From NCBI RefSeq assembly GCF_028369105.1, contig NZ_JAQNDO010000001.1, forward strand, positions 11,936,501 through 12,000,500: a stretch of 64,000 bases of DNA, given 5' to 3'. Of the stretch, positions 36,931 through 45,971 are shown one piece after another (position 1 is the first letter of the stretch; every line of letters begins with the position of its first letter). Made by a program: the position numbers and the translations under genes. The notes under the pieces were generated by a model. That model made no database searches. It was not told the origin of the DNA and saw only the letters and a list, made by a program, of their open reading frames with translations. Source of the stretch: Polyangium mundeleinium. Lineage in GTDB: Bacteria > Myxococcota_A > Polyangia > Polyangiales > Polyangiaceae.

Positions 36931-38814
36931 GTGAGCCCGCCTGCCCTCGAACAACCCCCTAATCCGCTCCGCCGCGCCACCATCCCGCATTTGCCCGCGC
37001 TCGACGGCCTCCGGGGCCTCGCCGTGCTCGGCGTGCTCCTGTTCCACGATGGCAGGCTCGACGGCGGGTATCTCGGCGTCGACCTGTTCTTCGTCCTGTC
37101 CGGATACCTCATCCACTCGCTGCTGCTCGCGGAGTGGGCCAAGGCCGGGACGATCGATCTCAAGGCTTTCTGGGTTCGCCGCGCGCGCCGCCTCTTCCCG
37201 GCGCTCCTCGCGCTCCTGCCCGTGGTCGCGGCGTATGCACAAAAGCTCGCGAAGCCCGAAGAGCTCGATCGGATCCGCAAGGACGGGCTCGCGACGCTGG
37301 CCTACGTGGCGAACTGGCGCGCGATTTTCTCGGGGCGGAGCTACTGGGACATGTTCCAGGTGCCCTCGCCGCTCGAGCACACCTGGAGCCTCGCGATCGA
37401 GGAACAGTTTTACGTCGTCTGGCCGCTGCTCGCATTCGGCGTGCTCTACCTGTCGCGGGGCTCGCGGCGCGTGATGCTCGCCGTGTCCCTCGGGCTCGCG
37501 GTGATCTCGGGCGCGGTGATGGTTTGGCTGGGCAACCGGACGGACACGTCGCGGGCCTATATGGGCACGGATACACGCGGCGTGGCCATCCTGCTCGGCG
37601 CCTCGCTCGCGTGCCTGATGGCCGAGCGCGGGACATCGAAAAACAAGCAGGTGGTGCGGGCGCTCGATGGGCTCGGCCTGCTCGCGGCGATCGGGCTCGC
37701 GTGGGCCTGGGTGAAGCTCGACGGGCAGAACCCGCTGCTCTACCGCGGGGGATTTTTCGGGACGGAGCTCTGCGTGCTCGTGCTCATCGTCTGCGCGGCG
37801 CACGGCGAGCAGAGCCTCGTGGCGCGGGCGCTCGCGTTCCGCCCGGTGGCGTGGGTGGGGCTCGTGAGTTACGGGCTTTACCTCTGGCACTGGCCCATCT
37901 ACGTGGTGCTGCGGCCGGAGCGGATTGGTTTGTCCGGGCTCGGGCTCTCGGCGCTGCGGTATACGGCGACGTTCGCGGTGGCGCTGATCTCCTACCATTT
38001 CCTAGAGCAGCCGATCCGCAAGCGCGGCGCGCCGTTCGGGCGGCCGGCGGTGATGCTCTCGTCGTCGGTGGCGCTCTGCATCGGCGCGCTGCTCGTCGGC
38101 ACGCAGAGCCGGAGGGTGATGCAGATCGGGCTCCAGCTCCTGCCTTGGCCGGAGACCGTGCCGCCGGGCACGGTGAAGATCCTGATCGTCGGCGATTCCG
38201 TGGCGCAGGCGCTCGGCGAGCGAATGAAGGCGGTGCAGACGGGCACGGGCGCATTCGTGATCGAGCGGGGGACGCCCGATTGCAGCATCATGGAGGGGAC
38301 GCTGCCGGCGCGCTCCTTGACGAACGTGCCGCACGACGGCGGCGATTGCGACGCGCGCTGGGGGAGCGACGTGGACGAGCTGCACCCGGACGCGACGCTG
38401 GTGGTGCTCGGCGGCGGGTATTTCGCGCGGGTGGAGGTCGAGGGGCGCTGGCAGCACATCTGCGAGCCGGGCTGGGACGCGGCGTATGCGAAGGAGCTCG
38501 GGGGCAAGCTCGCGATGCTCGCGGACAAGGGCGGCCGGGTCTACGTGGCGCGCGTGCCGTATCCGGTGGGCGGATGGCAAAAGCCGGCGCTGAACGCACA
38601 GGTCGATTGCTTCAACACGCTGATCGAAAAGGCGGCGCAAGGGGAACCGCGAATCCACCTGCTCGACCTCGCGGCGCATCTCTGCCCCGGCGGGCAATGC
38701 GCGCTCATGAGCGAAGGCGAGCCGATCCGGCCGGATGGAATGCATTTCGGGGGCCCAGGGGCGAAGGAGATCGCGCGATGGGTGATCGAACAGGTCAAAG
38801 AGCCGCGGCGTTAG
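36931..38814 (+). CDS. OafA/YrhL-type acyltransferase with SGNH domain
   Basis: A 627-residue membrane acyltransferase. The N-terminal acyltransferase-3 domain (about 22-375, ten or so spans) begins LPALDGLRGLAVLGVLLFHD, contains the GVDLFFVLSGYLI signature and a WSLAIEEQFYVVWP motif. A periplasmic SGNH domain follows (about 410-620) with IVGDSVAQALG and the catalytic DGMHF near the end. Family members O-acetylate surface polysaccharides or peptidoglycan. GTG start at 36931. The last 37 bases overlap the start of the metalloprotease lipoprotein gene. Confidence 0.92.
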   Translation: MSPPALEQPPNPLRRATIPHLPALDGLRGLAVLGVLLFHDGRLDGGYLGVDLFFVLSGYLIHSLLLAEWAKAGTIDLKAFWVRRARRLFPALLALLPVVAAYAQKLAKPEELDRIRKDGLATLAYVANWRAIFSGRSYWDMFQVPSPLEHTWSLAIEEQFYVVWPLLAFGVLYLSRGSRRVMLAVSLGLAVISGAVMVWLGNRTDTSRAYMGTDTRGVAILLGASLACLMAERGTSKNKQVVRALDGLGLLAAIGLAWAWVKLDGQNPLLYRGGFFGTELCVLVLIVCAAHGEQSLVARALAFRPVAWVGLVSYGLYLWHWPIYVVLRPERIGLSGLGLSALRYTATFAVALISYHFLEQPIRKRGAPFGRPAVMLSSSVALCIGALLVGTQSRRVMQIGLQLLPWPETVPPGTVKILIVGDSVAQALGERMKAVQTGTGAFVIERGTPDCSIMEGTLPARSLTNVPHDGGDCDARWGSDVDELHPDATLVVLGGGYFARVEVEGRWQHICEPGWDAAYAKELGGKLAMLADKGGRVYVARVPYPVGGWQKPALNAQVDCFNTLIEKAAQGEPRIHLLDLAAHLCPGGQCALMSEGEPIRPDGMHFGGPGAKEIARWVIEQVKEPRR

Positions 38815-40637
38815 GTCTTTGCCTCGCCCTCGCTGGTTGCGCCGGGTCGCCGCCGCCTGCGTCGGAACACCCCGCTGCGGCCGCTCCCCCGGCGCCACTC
38901 ACGCAGGAGCGCATTCAGGCGCTCGTCGCCGAGGTCGCGCATCTGCGCGGTTTGCCCCAGCGCGCGCCCGTGCCGGTGTATTTGCTCGACGAGCCGGCGT
39001 TCCTCGCAGCGTTGCGCGCGCGGGCCGAGCGGAAGGCGGCGGCGGCCGAGACCGAGGCGCGCACGGCATTTCACCTCGCGTTTGATCTCCTGCCCGACGG
39101 AAAGCCGGGCGCCGCGCCGCCGAGCAGCACGCGCGAGGTGCTCGAAGAGCAGGTGCGCGGTTTTTACGATCACGAACAGCGGATCATCGTGGTGCGCGCG
39201 TCGCGGCCGCGCACCGAGGCCGAGGCCGAAAAGGAACGAGCGATCCTGGCGCACGAGATCGAGCACGCCTTGCAGGACCAGAGCTTCGGTCGGCCGGACA
39301 AGCAAAAGCAGGCGACGATGGACGCGGACGAGGTCCTCGCGTACGGGTCGCTGCTCGAAGGCGACGCGATGCTCACGATGTTCGCATATCTCGCGTCGGA
39401 GCGCGGCGTGCCGTTCCAGCGAATGGTGCGGAGGGCCGCCGATGTGATGCGCGACGTGCCGGCCGAGCGGTTTGTCGCGGGCGACGGCGATGCGGCGCTG
39501 TTTCGCGCGTTGCCCATCGTGCGCGAGCGCCTCCTGTTCCGGTATCACGCCGGCACCGCCATGGTCGCGGAGCTTTATCGCGCGGGTGGGCTCGATCTCG
39601 TCAATCGCATGTTCGTGTCGCCGCCCGTTTCGACCGAACAGGTGATCCACCCCGAAAAGTACCTCGCGGGGGAGCGGCCTGTCGTGCTGGCCGCGCCGCG
39701 GGCGCCCGAGGGATACCGGACGCTCGACGAAGGGACGCTCGGCGAGCTGGAGACGCGGGTCGTGCTCGATCGATGTTCGCCGCTCTCCGCAGCGGCGGCC
39801 GCGGGCTGGGGCGGCGATCGGTACACGCTGGTCGCGTCGCCGAAGGGCGGCGTGGGGCTGCTCTGGAGCACGGCGTGGGATTCGGAGAGCGACGCGGCCG
39901 AGTTCGTCGCGGCCCTTCAATCGAGGCCCGGCTGCCTGCGCGCGCTGTCGCTCGGAGGCACGTCGATCGAGGACGGGATCGTGGTGCGCGCGGAGAAAAA
40001 CCGCGTGGCCGTGGTCCGTGGTTTGTCAGGGGCGCTCGCCGAGGCGGCCGCGACGCAGATGCTCGATGCGCCGATCGCCGCGCCCGCGGGCCCGCCGGTG
40101 GCTCTCCCCTATCAGCTCCCGCCGCGCGTGCCCTTGCCGCAGCGCGAGCGCGGGTGGCTCGTCGGTCACGATTATTTCAGCCGGTGGCTCGGCGTCGCCG
40201 GGCGCATCCCGTTCGGGGTGAATGCCGTCCTCGGATACGAGGGGCTCGAGCTCCGGATCAGCCGCCCCGACGTGCTCGTCAGCGGGGCCCTGTTCGTCTC
40301 GGACCTCGTGACGACGCCGCGATTCCAGGAAAAACTGTTCGCCGACGTCGCGGGCGGGCTCGCCAAGGGCGCGGAGGGAAAACCCGTGGTGCCCGCGAGG
40401 ACTGGGCCCGTGGCGACGCCGCTCGGGGCTGGCATCGAGCGATGGTGGACGATCGGCGATACGTCGGTCTCGGTGCGCGCCGTGATGGTCCCGATCTGCG
40501 GCGGGACGGGGTCGCTCGTGTTCCTGCAATCGTTCAAGGAGCCGATGGCGCAGCGGACGCTCGACGCGTGGCTTCAATCGTTCCGCTGGAACACGGACGT
40601 GAAGCCCCCCGTCTGCGAGGCGCTCGATCCGCGCTGA
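38778..40637 (+). CDS. lipoprotein zinc metalloprotease (HExxH)
   Basis: A 619-residue lipoprotein (lipobox LALAGC, Cys21). A gluzincin-like active site is present: HEIEH at 159-163 within LAHEIEHALQDQ, and a downstream Glu in LLEGDAM (Glu194) suited to be the third zinc ligand. The HE-HALQDQ form is known from poorly studied bacterial metallopeptidases. Residues about 260-619 form a separate mixed region without recognised motifs. The ATG lies inside the acyltransferase gene (37-base overlap), so expression is coupled to a surface-modifying enzyme. Confidence 0.8.
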   Translation: MGDRTGQRAAALGLCLALAGCAGSPPPASEHPAAAAPPAPLTQERIQALVAEVAHLRGLPQRAPVPVYLLDEPAFLAALRARAERKAAAAETEARTAFHLAFDLLPDGKPGAAPPSSTREVLEEQVRGFYDHEQRIIVVRASRPRTEAEAEKERAILAHEIEHALQDQSFGRPDKQKQATMDADEVLAYGSLLEGDAMLTMFAYLASERGVPFQRMVRRAADVMRDVPAERFVAGDGDAALFRALPIVRERLLFRYHAGTAMVAELYRAGGLDLVNRMFVSPPVSTEQVIHPEKYLAGERPVVLAAPRAPEGYRTLDEGTLGELETRVVLDRCSPLSAAAAAGWGGDRYTLVASPKGGVGLLWSTAWDSESDAAEFVAALQSRPGCLRALSLGGTSIEDGIVVRAEKNRVAVVRGLSGALAEAAATQMLDAPIAAPAGPPVALPYQLPPRVPLPQRERGWLVGHDYFSRWLGVAGRIPFGVNAVLGYEGLELRISRPDVLVSGALFVSDLVTTPRFQEKLFADVAGGLAKGAEGKPVVPARTGPVATPLGAGIERWWTIGDTSVSVRAVMVPICGGTGSLVFLQSFKEPMAQRTLDAWLQSFRWNTDVKPPVCEALDPR

Positions 40638-40642
40638 GGCGG

Positions 40643-41836
40643 CTATTTCTTTTTCGATTCTTCGTGGAACGCGCGGAGCAGCTCGGCCTCGCGCTCGGGC
40701 GAGAGACCCGCGCGGCGTTTGGCTTGGCGCTCCGCGGGCAAGGCGTTGAACCAGGCGAGGAGGTCCGTCATCGTCGTGTCGAGCGGGCGGAACGTGAGGC
40801 CTGCTTTCTGCGCACGATCGACGCTGACGCGGTGGAAGCCCGCCGTTTCGCCCTCGGCCGGCGCCCAGATCGGCAGATCGATCGGCTCGCCGCCGCCCGA
40901 TTCTTTCGTCTTCAACCACGAGGCCGGGACCCACGTGAGCTTGACGTCGCTCTTCGGCGAGGCCTTTTTGCTGGCCTCGATCACGCCGCCCATCGTGAGG
41001 GGCGTGCCGGGGCCCGTGGCGTTGAAGACGCCGTTCGTGCCGTCGGCGACGAGCTTGACGAGCCATTCGGCGAGGTCGCGGACGTCGATCACCTGAATGG
41101 GATCGTTCGCCGAGCCGGGGACGAGCATTTCGCCGCCCTTCGCGACGCGGAGCGGCCAGTACGTGAATCGATCCGTTCCGTCGCCCGGGCCGACGATGTA
41201 CCCGGGCCGCACATTGGCGACGCGGCCAGGCATGGCCTTTTCGGCGACCTGCTCGCAGAGAGCCTTCAAGGGGCCGTAATTCTCGAACTCCTTGCCCATG
41301 GTCTCGACGGTGGGATCGGCCATGGTCCCGACCGCCGCGGTCTCGTCCATGTTCGGCGTCGAGGTGTCCTTGTAGACCGAGATGCTGGAGATGAAGATGT
41401 ATTGCTTGACGTTTTTCGAAAGCAGCTCGGCCGAGGCGCGGACGATACGCGGGACGTAGCCCGAGGTGTCGATGACCGCGTCGAAGCTCCGGCCTTCGAG
41501 GGCCTTGAGGCCCTCGTCCTTGTTGGGGTCGCGGTTGCCGCGGAGCTTTTCGATGTCGGGGAAGAGCTCGGGGCGGGTCTTGCCGCGATTGAAGAGGGTA
41601 ATGGCGAACCCGCGCGCCCGCGCCGCCTCGACGACGGCGGGCCCGACGAACCCCGTGCCGCCGAGGATCAGCAGGCTCTTTTTCTGGTTCGTCGGGGGCG
41701 GAGGCGCCGCGCCCGCGCCCGCGCCCGCAGCCCCCGCAGGATCGGCGGGAGGCGGGGGCGGCTGGGACGCGCAGCCGAAGGTCGTGGACGCGGCCGCGGC
41801 GAGCGAACCGACGAGGAACGAGCGACGTTTGATCAT
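40643..41836 (-). CDS. exported NAD-dependent epimerase/dehydratase
   Basis: A 397-residue extended SDR with an export signal: MIKRRSFLVGSLAAAAST is a twin-arginine type leader, with a possible lipobox FGC (Cys22) and a Pro/Ala/Gly tether. The dinucleotide loop is LILGGTGFVG (56-65), and a SSISVY strand and YGPLKALCE (YxxxK) give the catalytic pair. Tat export fits a protein that folds around NAD(P) before transport. Substrate unknown. It converges on the metalloprotease gene, 5 bases apart. Confidence 0.85.
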   Translation of the reverse strand: MIKRRSFLVGSLAAAASTTFGCASQPPPPPADPAGAAGAGAGAAPPPPTNQKKSLLILGGTGFVGPAVVEAARARGFAITLFNRGKTRPELFPDIEKLRGNRDPNKDEGLKALEGRSFDAVIDTSGYVPRIVRASAELLSKNVKQYIFISSISVYKDTSTPNMDETAAVGTMADPTVETMGKEFENYGPLKALCEQVAEKAMPGRVANVRPGYIVGPGDGTDRFTYWPLRVAKGGEMLVPGSANDPIQVIDVRDLAEWLVKLVADGTNGVFNATGPGTPLTMGGVIEASKKASPKSDVKLTWVPASWLKTKESGGGEPIDLPIWAPAEGETAGFHRVSVDRAQKAGLTFRPLDTTMTDLLAWFNALPAERQAKRRAGLSPEREAELLRAFHEESKKK

Positions 41837-41893
41837 GGCGAGGGATGGACGACGGCGCTGGAGGGTTGTGAACGACGATCGCCCGAGGGGCGA

Positions 41894-42820
41894 TCAGCCA
41901 TCGGCGTTGATGCGGGCGATGAGGGTCTTCAGCACCTCGTCGGCCTTGTCATTGTCGATCTGGCAGGTGCCGGCCGCCTCGTGGCCGCCGCCGCCGTATT
42001 CAAGCATGAACGCGCCGACGTTCGTCTTGCTGCTCCGGTCGAGGATCGATTTGCCGGTGGCGAAGACGGTGTTCTGCTTCTTGAGGCCCCACATGACGTG
42101 GATCGAGATGTTCGTCTCGGGATGGAGCGCGTAGATCATGAAACGGTTGCCCGCCCAGATCGTCTCCTCGTTCCGGAGGTCGAGCACGACGAGGTTTTTG
42201 TGCACCGTGGAGCAGCGTTGGATCTGCTCCTTGAAGCGCTCTTCGTGCTCGAAATACATATCGACGCGCTCCTTGACGTCGGGCATCTGGAGGATCTCGT
42301 CGACCGAGGACGTGAGACACGCGTCGATGAGGCGCATCATGAGGTCGTAGTTCGAGATGCGGAACTGCCGGAATCGGCCGAGGCCGGTGCGCGCATCCAT
42401 GAGGTAGTTGAGGAGGACCCAGCCCTTCGGCGAGAGGATCTCGTCGCGGGAGAACTGCGCGGCGTCGGCCTTGTCGACGGCCTCCATCATCTCGTCGGGG
42501 ATGTCGGCGAACTTGTCCTTGCCGCCATAATGGCGCCAGACGACACGCGCGGCGGAGGGGGCATGGGGGTCGATGATGTGGTTGTCGCGCTTGCCGACCC
42601 GCTGCGTCTCGCTCGCGTGGTGATCAAACGCGAGGTGAACCCCCTCGACGTACGGAAGGTTCGTCGTGATGTCCCGCTCGGTGACGGGGACCTTGCCGTC
42701 CTGCATGTCCTTCGGGTGGACGAACTTGATTTCGTCGAGGATGCCGAGCTTCTTCAAGAGAACGGCGCACACGAGGCCGTCGAAGTCGCTCCGCGTCACC
42801 AGCCGGTACTTTTCCGCCAT
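41894..42820 (-). CDS. DHH/DHHA1-family phosphoesterase
   Basis: A 308-residue metal-dependent phosphoesterase. Motifs are DFDGLVCAVLL near the N-terminus, FDHHASET (the DHH motif), KADAAQF, and the C-terminal DHHA1 element GGGGHEAAGTCQI. Relatives include nano-RNases, cyclic-dinucleotide phosphodiesterases and exopolyphosphatase-like proteins; the substrate cannot be chosen from sequence. Stand-alone gene downstream of nothing related. Confidence 0.87.
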   Translation of the reverse strand: MAEKYRLVTRSDFDGLVCAVLLKKLGILDEIKFVHPKDMQDGKVPVTERDITTNLPYVEGVHLAFDHHASETQRVGKRDNHIIDPHAPSAARVVWRHYGGKDKFADIPDEMMEAVDKADAAQFSRDEILSPKGWVLLNYLMDARTGLGRFRQFRISNYDLMMRLIDACLTSSVDEILQMPDVKERVDMYFEHEERFKEQIQRCSTVHKNLVVLDLRNEETIWAGNRFMIYALHPETNISIHVMWGLKKQNTVFATGKSILDRSSKTNVGAFMLEYGGGGHEAAGTCQIDNDKADEVLKTLIARINADG

Positions 42821-42890
42821 GATCTGTCCTCCGGACCGCTTTTCGCGCCGAAGGATAACCGAGGCCGCGCGCGCGGGGAAGCCCCGAGGA

Positions 42891-43487
42891 TCAGGGTTCC
42901 TTGTTGCTGCACCAGGGCTCGGCGCTCGCCGTGGAGATCACGACCTCGCCCGAGCCGGCCGTGAGGTCGACGGTGCCCTCCCATACGAGCGTGACGGGCG
43001 GCTTCTGGTCCGTCACGTTGCGCATGATGCGCATCGATATGGTGGAGCTCTCGACGGGCGCGACGTCGGCCGCATAATCGAAGACGCACATGCAGCCGCA
43101 ACGTGCCTCGTCGCCGTTTTCGAGTTTTTCCGGGGCGTCGGTCTGCGTGACGACGTGGACGCCGTCCTCGACGGCGACGTCGATGGAGTGCCGGCCGCAG
43201 CAATTGAGCTGGATGCGCGCGTCGAGCAGGCCGAGCGTGCGCGTGGCGGCGTCGTAATTCCAGAGGAGGCGCTCGGCCTCGCAATACGTGGCCGGATCGG
43301 GGGAGGGCGGGATCTTCGCGCCCTCCGATGCGCCGAGGAAGCCGCCACACGCGCTGATCGAGGGCGTGACGTCGAGCGAAGATGCGGGAGGCGTGTTTTC
43401 GCTCCCGCTCGATCCTTCGCCGCTGCTACACGCGAGGAAGGAGGTCGCCGAAAGGATCAGAATTCCAAGGATACCAAGCATTTTCAT
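42891..43487 (-). CDS. Cys-containing lipoprotein, unknown
   Basis: A 198-residue lipoprotein beginning MKMLGILGILILSATSFLAC. The mature protein has a Ser/Gly tether, then a beta-rich domain with clustered cysteines (LNCCGRHSIDVAVEDG, ARCGCMCVFDYAADV) and a closing PWCSNKEP. Alternating strands (VTLVWEGTVDLTAG, GEVVISTAS) suggest a beta-sandwich stabilised by disulfides. The ATG at 43487 is preceded by GGAG. No family recognised. Confidence 0.75.
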   Translation of the reverse strand: MKMLGILGILILSATSFLACSSGEGSSGSENTPPASSLDVTPSISACGGFLGASEGAKIPPSPDPATYCEAERLLWNYDAATRTLGLLDARIQLNCCGRHSIDVAVEDGVHVVTQTDAPEKLENGDEARCGCMCVFDYAADVAPVESSTISMRIMRNVTDQKPPVTLVWEGTVDLTAGSGEVVISTASAEPWCSNKEP

Positions 43488-43636
43488 CGTGCGTCTCCAG
43501 ATCAAGCGGGCGCCGGGGTGCGACGCCCATAACGAATGGAGGCACGAGCGGGAGCGACACGTCAAGGCAGTCGCACGGGCTCCGCGGCGAAAAGCGCGCT
43601 TGACGCGAAGGCGGGGGCTGAGTACCGCGAGAGATC

Positions 43637-44776
43637 GTGCACGCCGAAGATCCGATCTACCTCGACTACAACGCGTCGACGCCGCTCCTGCCCGAGGTGG
43701 TCGACGCCATGCTGCCCTGGCTGCGAGGTGGATTCGGCAATCCGTCGAGCAGCCACGTGTACGGAAGGCGCGCGCGGGCCGCGATCGAGGCGGGGCGCGC
43801 AGAGGTGGCGGCGCTGATCGGTTGCACGCCGGAAGAGCTCGTCTTCACGTCGGGCGGGACCGAGGCGAACAACCTGGCGATCCGAGGCGTGGCCGAGGCG
43901 CTGCCCGATCGAACGCACCTGATCACGTCGTCGATCGAGCATCCGGCGACGTCGAAGCTCTGCGCGTGGCTCGCGCGGCACGGGCATCGCGTCGATGTGG
44001 TGGGCGTCGACGCGGAGGGGCGGGTGCGCGCGGAGGAGGTCGCCGCAAAGCTCGGGGACGAGACGGGCGTGATCACGGTGATGCACGCGAACAACGAGAC
44101 GGGCGTGCTCCAGCCGATCGAGGAGATCACGCGGGCCGCGTGGCGCGCGGGCGCGGTCGTGCACACGGACGCGGCGCAATCGGTGGGCAAGGTGCCGATC
44201 GACGTGGGCGAGCTCGGCGCGGATCTCCTGTCGATCGCAGGGCACAAGCTGTATGCGCCGAAGGGCGTGGGCGCGCTGTTCATCCGGAAAGACATGCCGA
44301 TCGCGCCGTTCATGCTGGGCGCGGGGCACGAGCGGGGGATCCGGCCCGGGACGGAGAACGTGCCGTCGATCGTGGGGCTCGGGGTCGCGGCGAAGGCGGC
44401 GAGGCGGGACCTCGCGGCGGAGAGCGCGCGGGTGCGGGTTTTACGGGACAAGCTGTTTGTCCTGCTGCGCGAGCGGGTGCCGGGGCTCGCGCTGAATGGG
44501 CATCCCGAGAAGCGATTGCCGAACACGCTGAACGTGCGGTTCCCGCGGGTGAGCGGGACGGCGCTGCTCGCGCAGGCGGAGGAGGTGGCGGCGTCGACGG
44601 GTTCGGCTTGCCACGACGGCCACGAGTCGGCGTCGAGCGTGATCCTCGCGATGGGCGTGAAGCCGGAGGAGGCGATCGGCTCGGTGCGATTGACGCTCGG
44701 GCGAGGGACGACGGAGGCGGAGATCACGCGGGCGGCCGAGGTGCTGGCGGCAGCATGGGTGAAGCTTTCGCGGTAA
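43637..44776 (+). CDS. cysteine desulfurase (NifS/IscS family)
   Basis: A 379-residue PLP enzyme that releases sulfur from cysteine for Fe-S cluster or thiolation pathways. It has YLDYNASTPL, TSGGTEANNLAI, NNETGVLQPIEEI, the PLP lysine Lys204 in AGHKLYAPKG, RPGTENVP and the active-site Cys in STGSACHDGHE. The loop (SACHDGH rather than SACTS) differs from housekeeping IscS, so it is probably a specialised paralogue. No iscU or nif gene is adjacent. GTG start at 43637. Confidence 0.93.
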   Translation: MHAEDPIYLDYNASTPLLPEVVDAMLPWLRGGFGNPSSSHVYGRRARAAIEAGRAEVAALIGCTPEELVFTSGGTEANNLAIRGVAEALPDRTHLITSSIEHPATSKLCAWLARHGHRVDVVGVDAEGRVRAEEVAAKLGDETGVITVMHANNETGVLQPIEEITRAAWRAGAVVHTDAAQSVGKVPIDVGELGADLLSIAGHKLYAPKGVGALFIRKDMPIAPFMLGAGHERGIRPGTENVPSIVGLGVAAKAARRDLAAESARVRVLRDKLFVLLRERVPGLALNGHPEKRLPNTLNVRFPRVSGTALLAQAEEVAASTGSACHDGHESASSVILAMGVKPEEAIGSVRLTLGRGTTEAEITRAAEVLAAAWVKLSR

Positions 44777-44782
44777 AATGTC

Positions 44783-45745
44783 TCACCGCGCGACGCAATG
44801 GAGCGAATGCGCGCGGGCGAGCTCGTCCCGGCGCGTCGCCGTGAGCGAGGGCCCGAGCTTCGTGACGAGCTGGCCCTCCCGCCGGCAATATGCCGCGTCG
44901 TAAAACCTCGCATTCACGGTGAGCAGCGCCGTCGCTGCGTCGTCGTGTTTCTGCTGCTGGACGTAGAGCTCTGCGAGCGAGGCGACCATCGCGATGGCAT
45001 TCGTGCGTTCGTCTCCCTTGTCGCCGCTCGCCGTCTTGAAGAAATCGAACGCGGCGCTCGGCCGGCCCGCGTCGGCATACACGGCGACGAGGCGCGCGCG
45101 TCCGGGGGCGGCGAGCGAGGCCGCGCATGGCGCGCCCGGCTCTTTCGCCGCGGCTTCGGCGACCTTCTTCAGCGAGGAAAGCGCCTGCGGGTGTTCGCCT
45201 TTTTGCCGGTAGACCTCGGCGAGCCGGAAGTTCGCCGCGATCCAGGCGGTGTTGTTCGGCATGGGAAAATTGAGCACTTCGACGTACGACTGCTCCGCGA
45301 AATCGAGCTTGATGGGGTCCTTTTGGCCGTCCTTGAAAAAGAGCTCGCCGAACGCGAAAAAGACGAGCGGCATGTAGAGCGATTCCGGATATTGCTGGAC
45401 GAGCTTCAGGTACCCTTTCTTCGCATCGTCCAGCTTGCCCGCCCGCTCGGCGGCGTGGGTCTGGGCATATTGCGAGGCTTCGGGCGAGCCCTTCGCGCGC
45501 TCGGGCAAACCCCGGCCGTCCCGCATGTGCTCGATACAGGTGTCGAGGGCCTCGGCGTCGTTCGCGGCGCGCGGCTCGGCGTCCCCGTCGTCCTCGGGTC
45601 CCTGCGCAGACAAGGGCGGCGCGTCGGAACCCGCGCCCATCTCGACGACAGGCGCCTTCGCCGGCTCCTGCTGCGCGGAGGGCCCTCCGCCACACGCGGA
45701 AAGAAGGGCGAAAAGCGAGAAGAGGGGCGAGACGACGGCGCGCAT
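44783..45745 (-). CDS. TPR-like lipoprotein
   Basis: A 320-residue lipoprotein (MRAVVSPLFSLFALLSAC) with a disordered acidic stretch and then helical repeat segments reminiscent of tetratricopeptide repeats (KLDDAKKGYLKLVQQYP, TAWIAANFRLAEVYRQKGEH, LAELYVQQQKHDDAATALL). It resembles outer-membrane scaffold proteins of Myxococcota in layout. The stop is 6 bases from the convergent desulfurase. Function unknown. Confidence 0.75.
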   Translation of the reverse strand: MRAVVSPLFSLFALLSACGGGPSAQQEPAKAPVVEMGAGSDAPPLSAQGPEDDGDAEPRAANDAEALDTCIEHMRDGRGLPERAKGSPEASQYAQTHAAERAGKLDDAKKGYLKLVQQYPESLYMPLVFFAFGELFFKDGQKDPIKLDFAEQSYVEVLNFPMPNNTAWIAANFRLAEVYRQKGEHPQALSSLKKVAEAAAKEPGAPCAASLAAPGRARLVAVYADAGRPSAAFDFFKTASGDKGDERTNAIAMVASLAELYVQQQKHDDAATALLTVNARFYDAAYCRREGQLVTKLGPSLTATRRDELARAHSLHCVAR

Positions 45746-45755
45746 GGATTCGAGC

Positions 45756-45908
45756 CTACGGCATCTCGAAGGGCGTAGGGGGCTCGTGATTGCCACGCAC
45801 CGCGACGCCCGGGTGCTCGCATAACCGCTCGATCACGCGCTCGAGGTCGCCCTTGCCGTCGACGATGTCCCCGACGCACGCCACACGACAGGGAGACCCG
45901 CGAGGCAT
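45756..45908 (-). pseudogene. relic of a calcineurin-like metallophosphoesterase
   Basis: A 50-codon open stretch encodes CVGDIVDGKGDLERVIERL and, after a few residues, VAVRGNHEPP. GDxVD followed by GNHE at this spacing is the metallophosphoesterase core, but the preceding SDIHGN block and the later GHTH/metal-binding histidines are missing: the frame stops at 45756, just before the next gene, and sequence upstream is unrelated. It therefore appears to be a fragment left by deletion on both sides, though a functional 50-residue protein cannot be excluded. Confidence 0.6.
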
Positions 45909-45971
45909 TTGGTCCGTCCTGGGTGAAACGTGGACGTTGCGCGCTGCGGCATGCCCTGTCATTCTGAGGCG

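Noticed and set aside
43637-44776. Cysteine desulfurase as a nitrogen-fixation (nifS) gene
   Set aside because: No nif or isc genes are adjacent, and the active-site loop differs from typical NifS/IscS.
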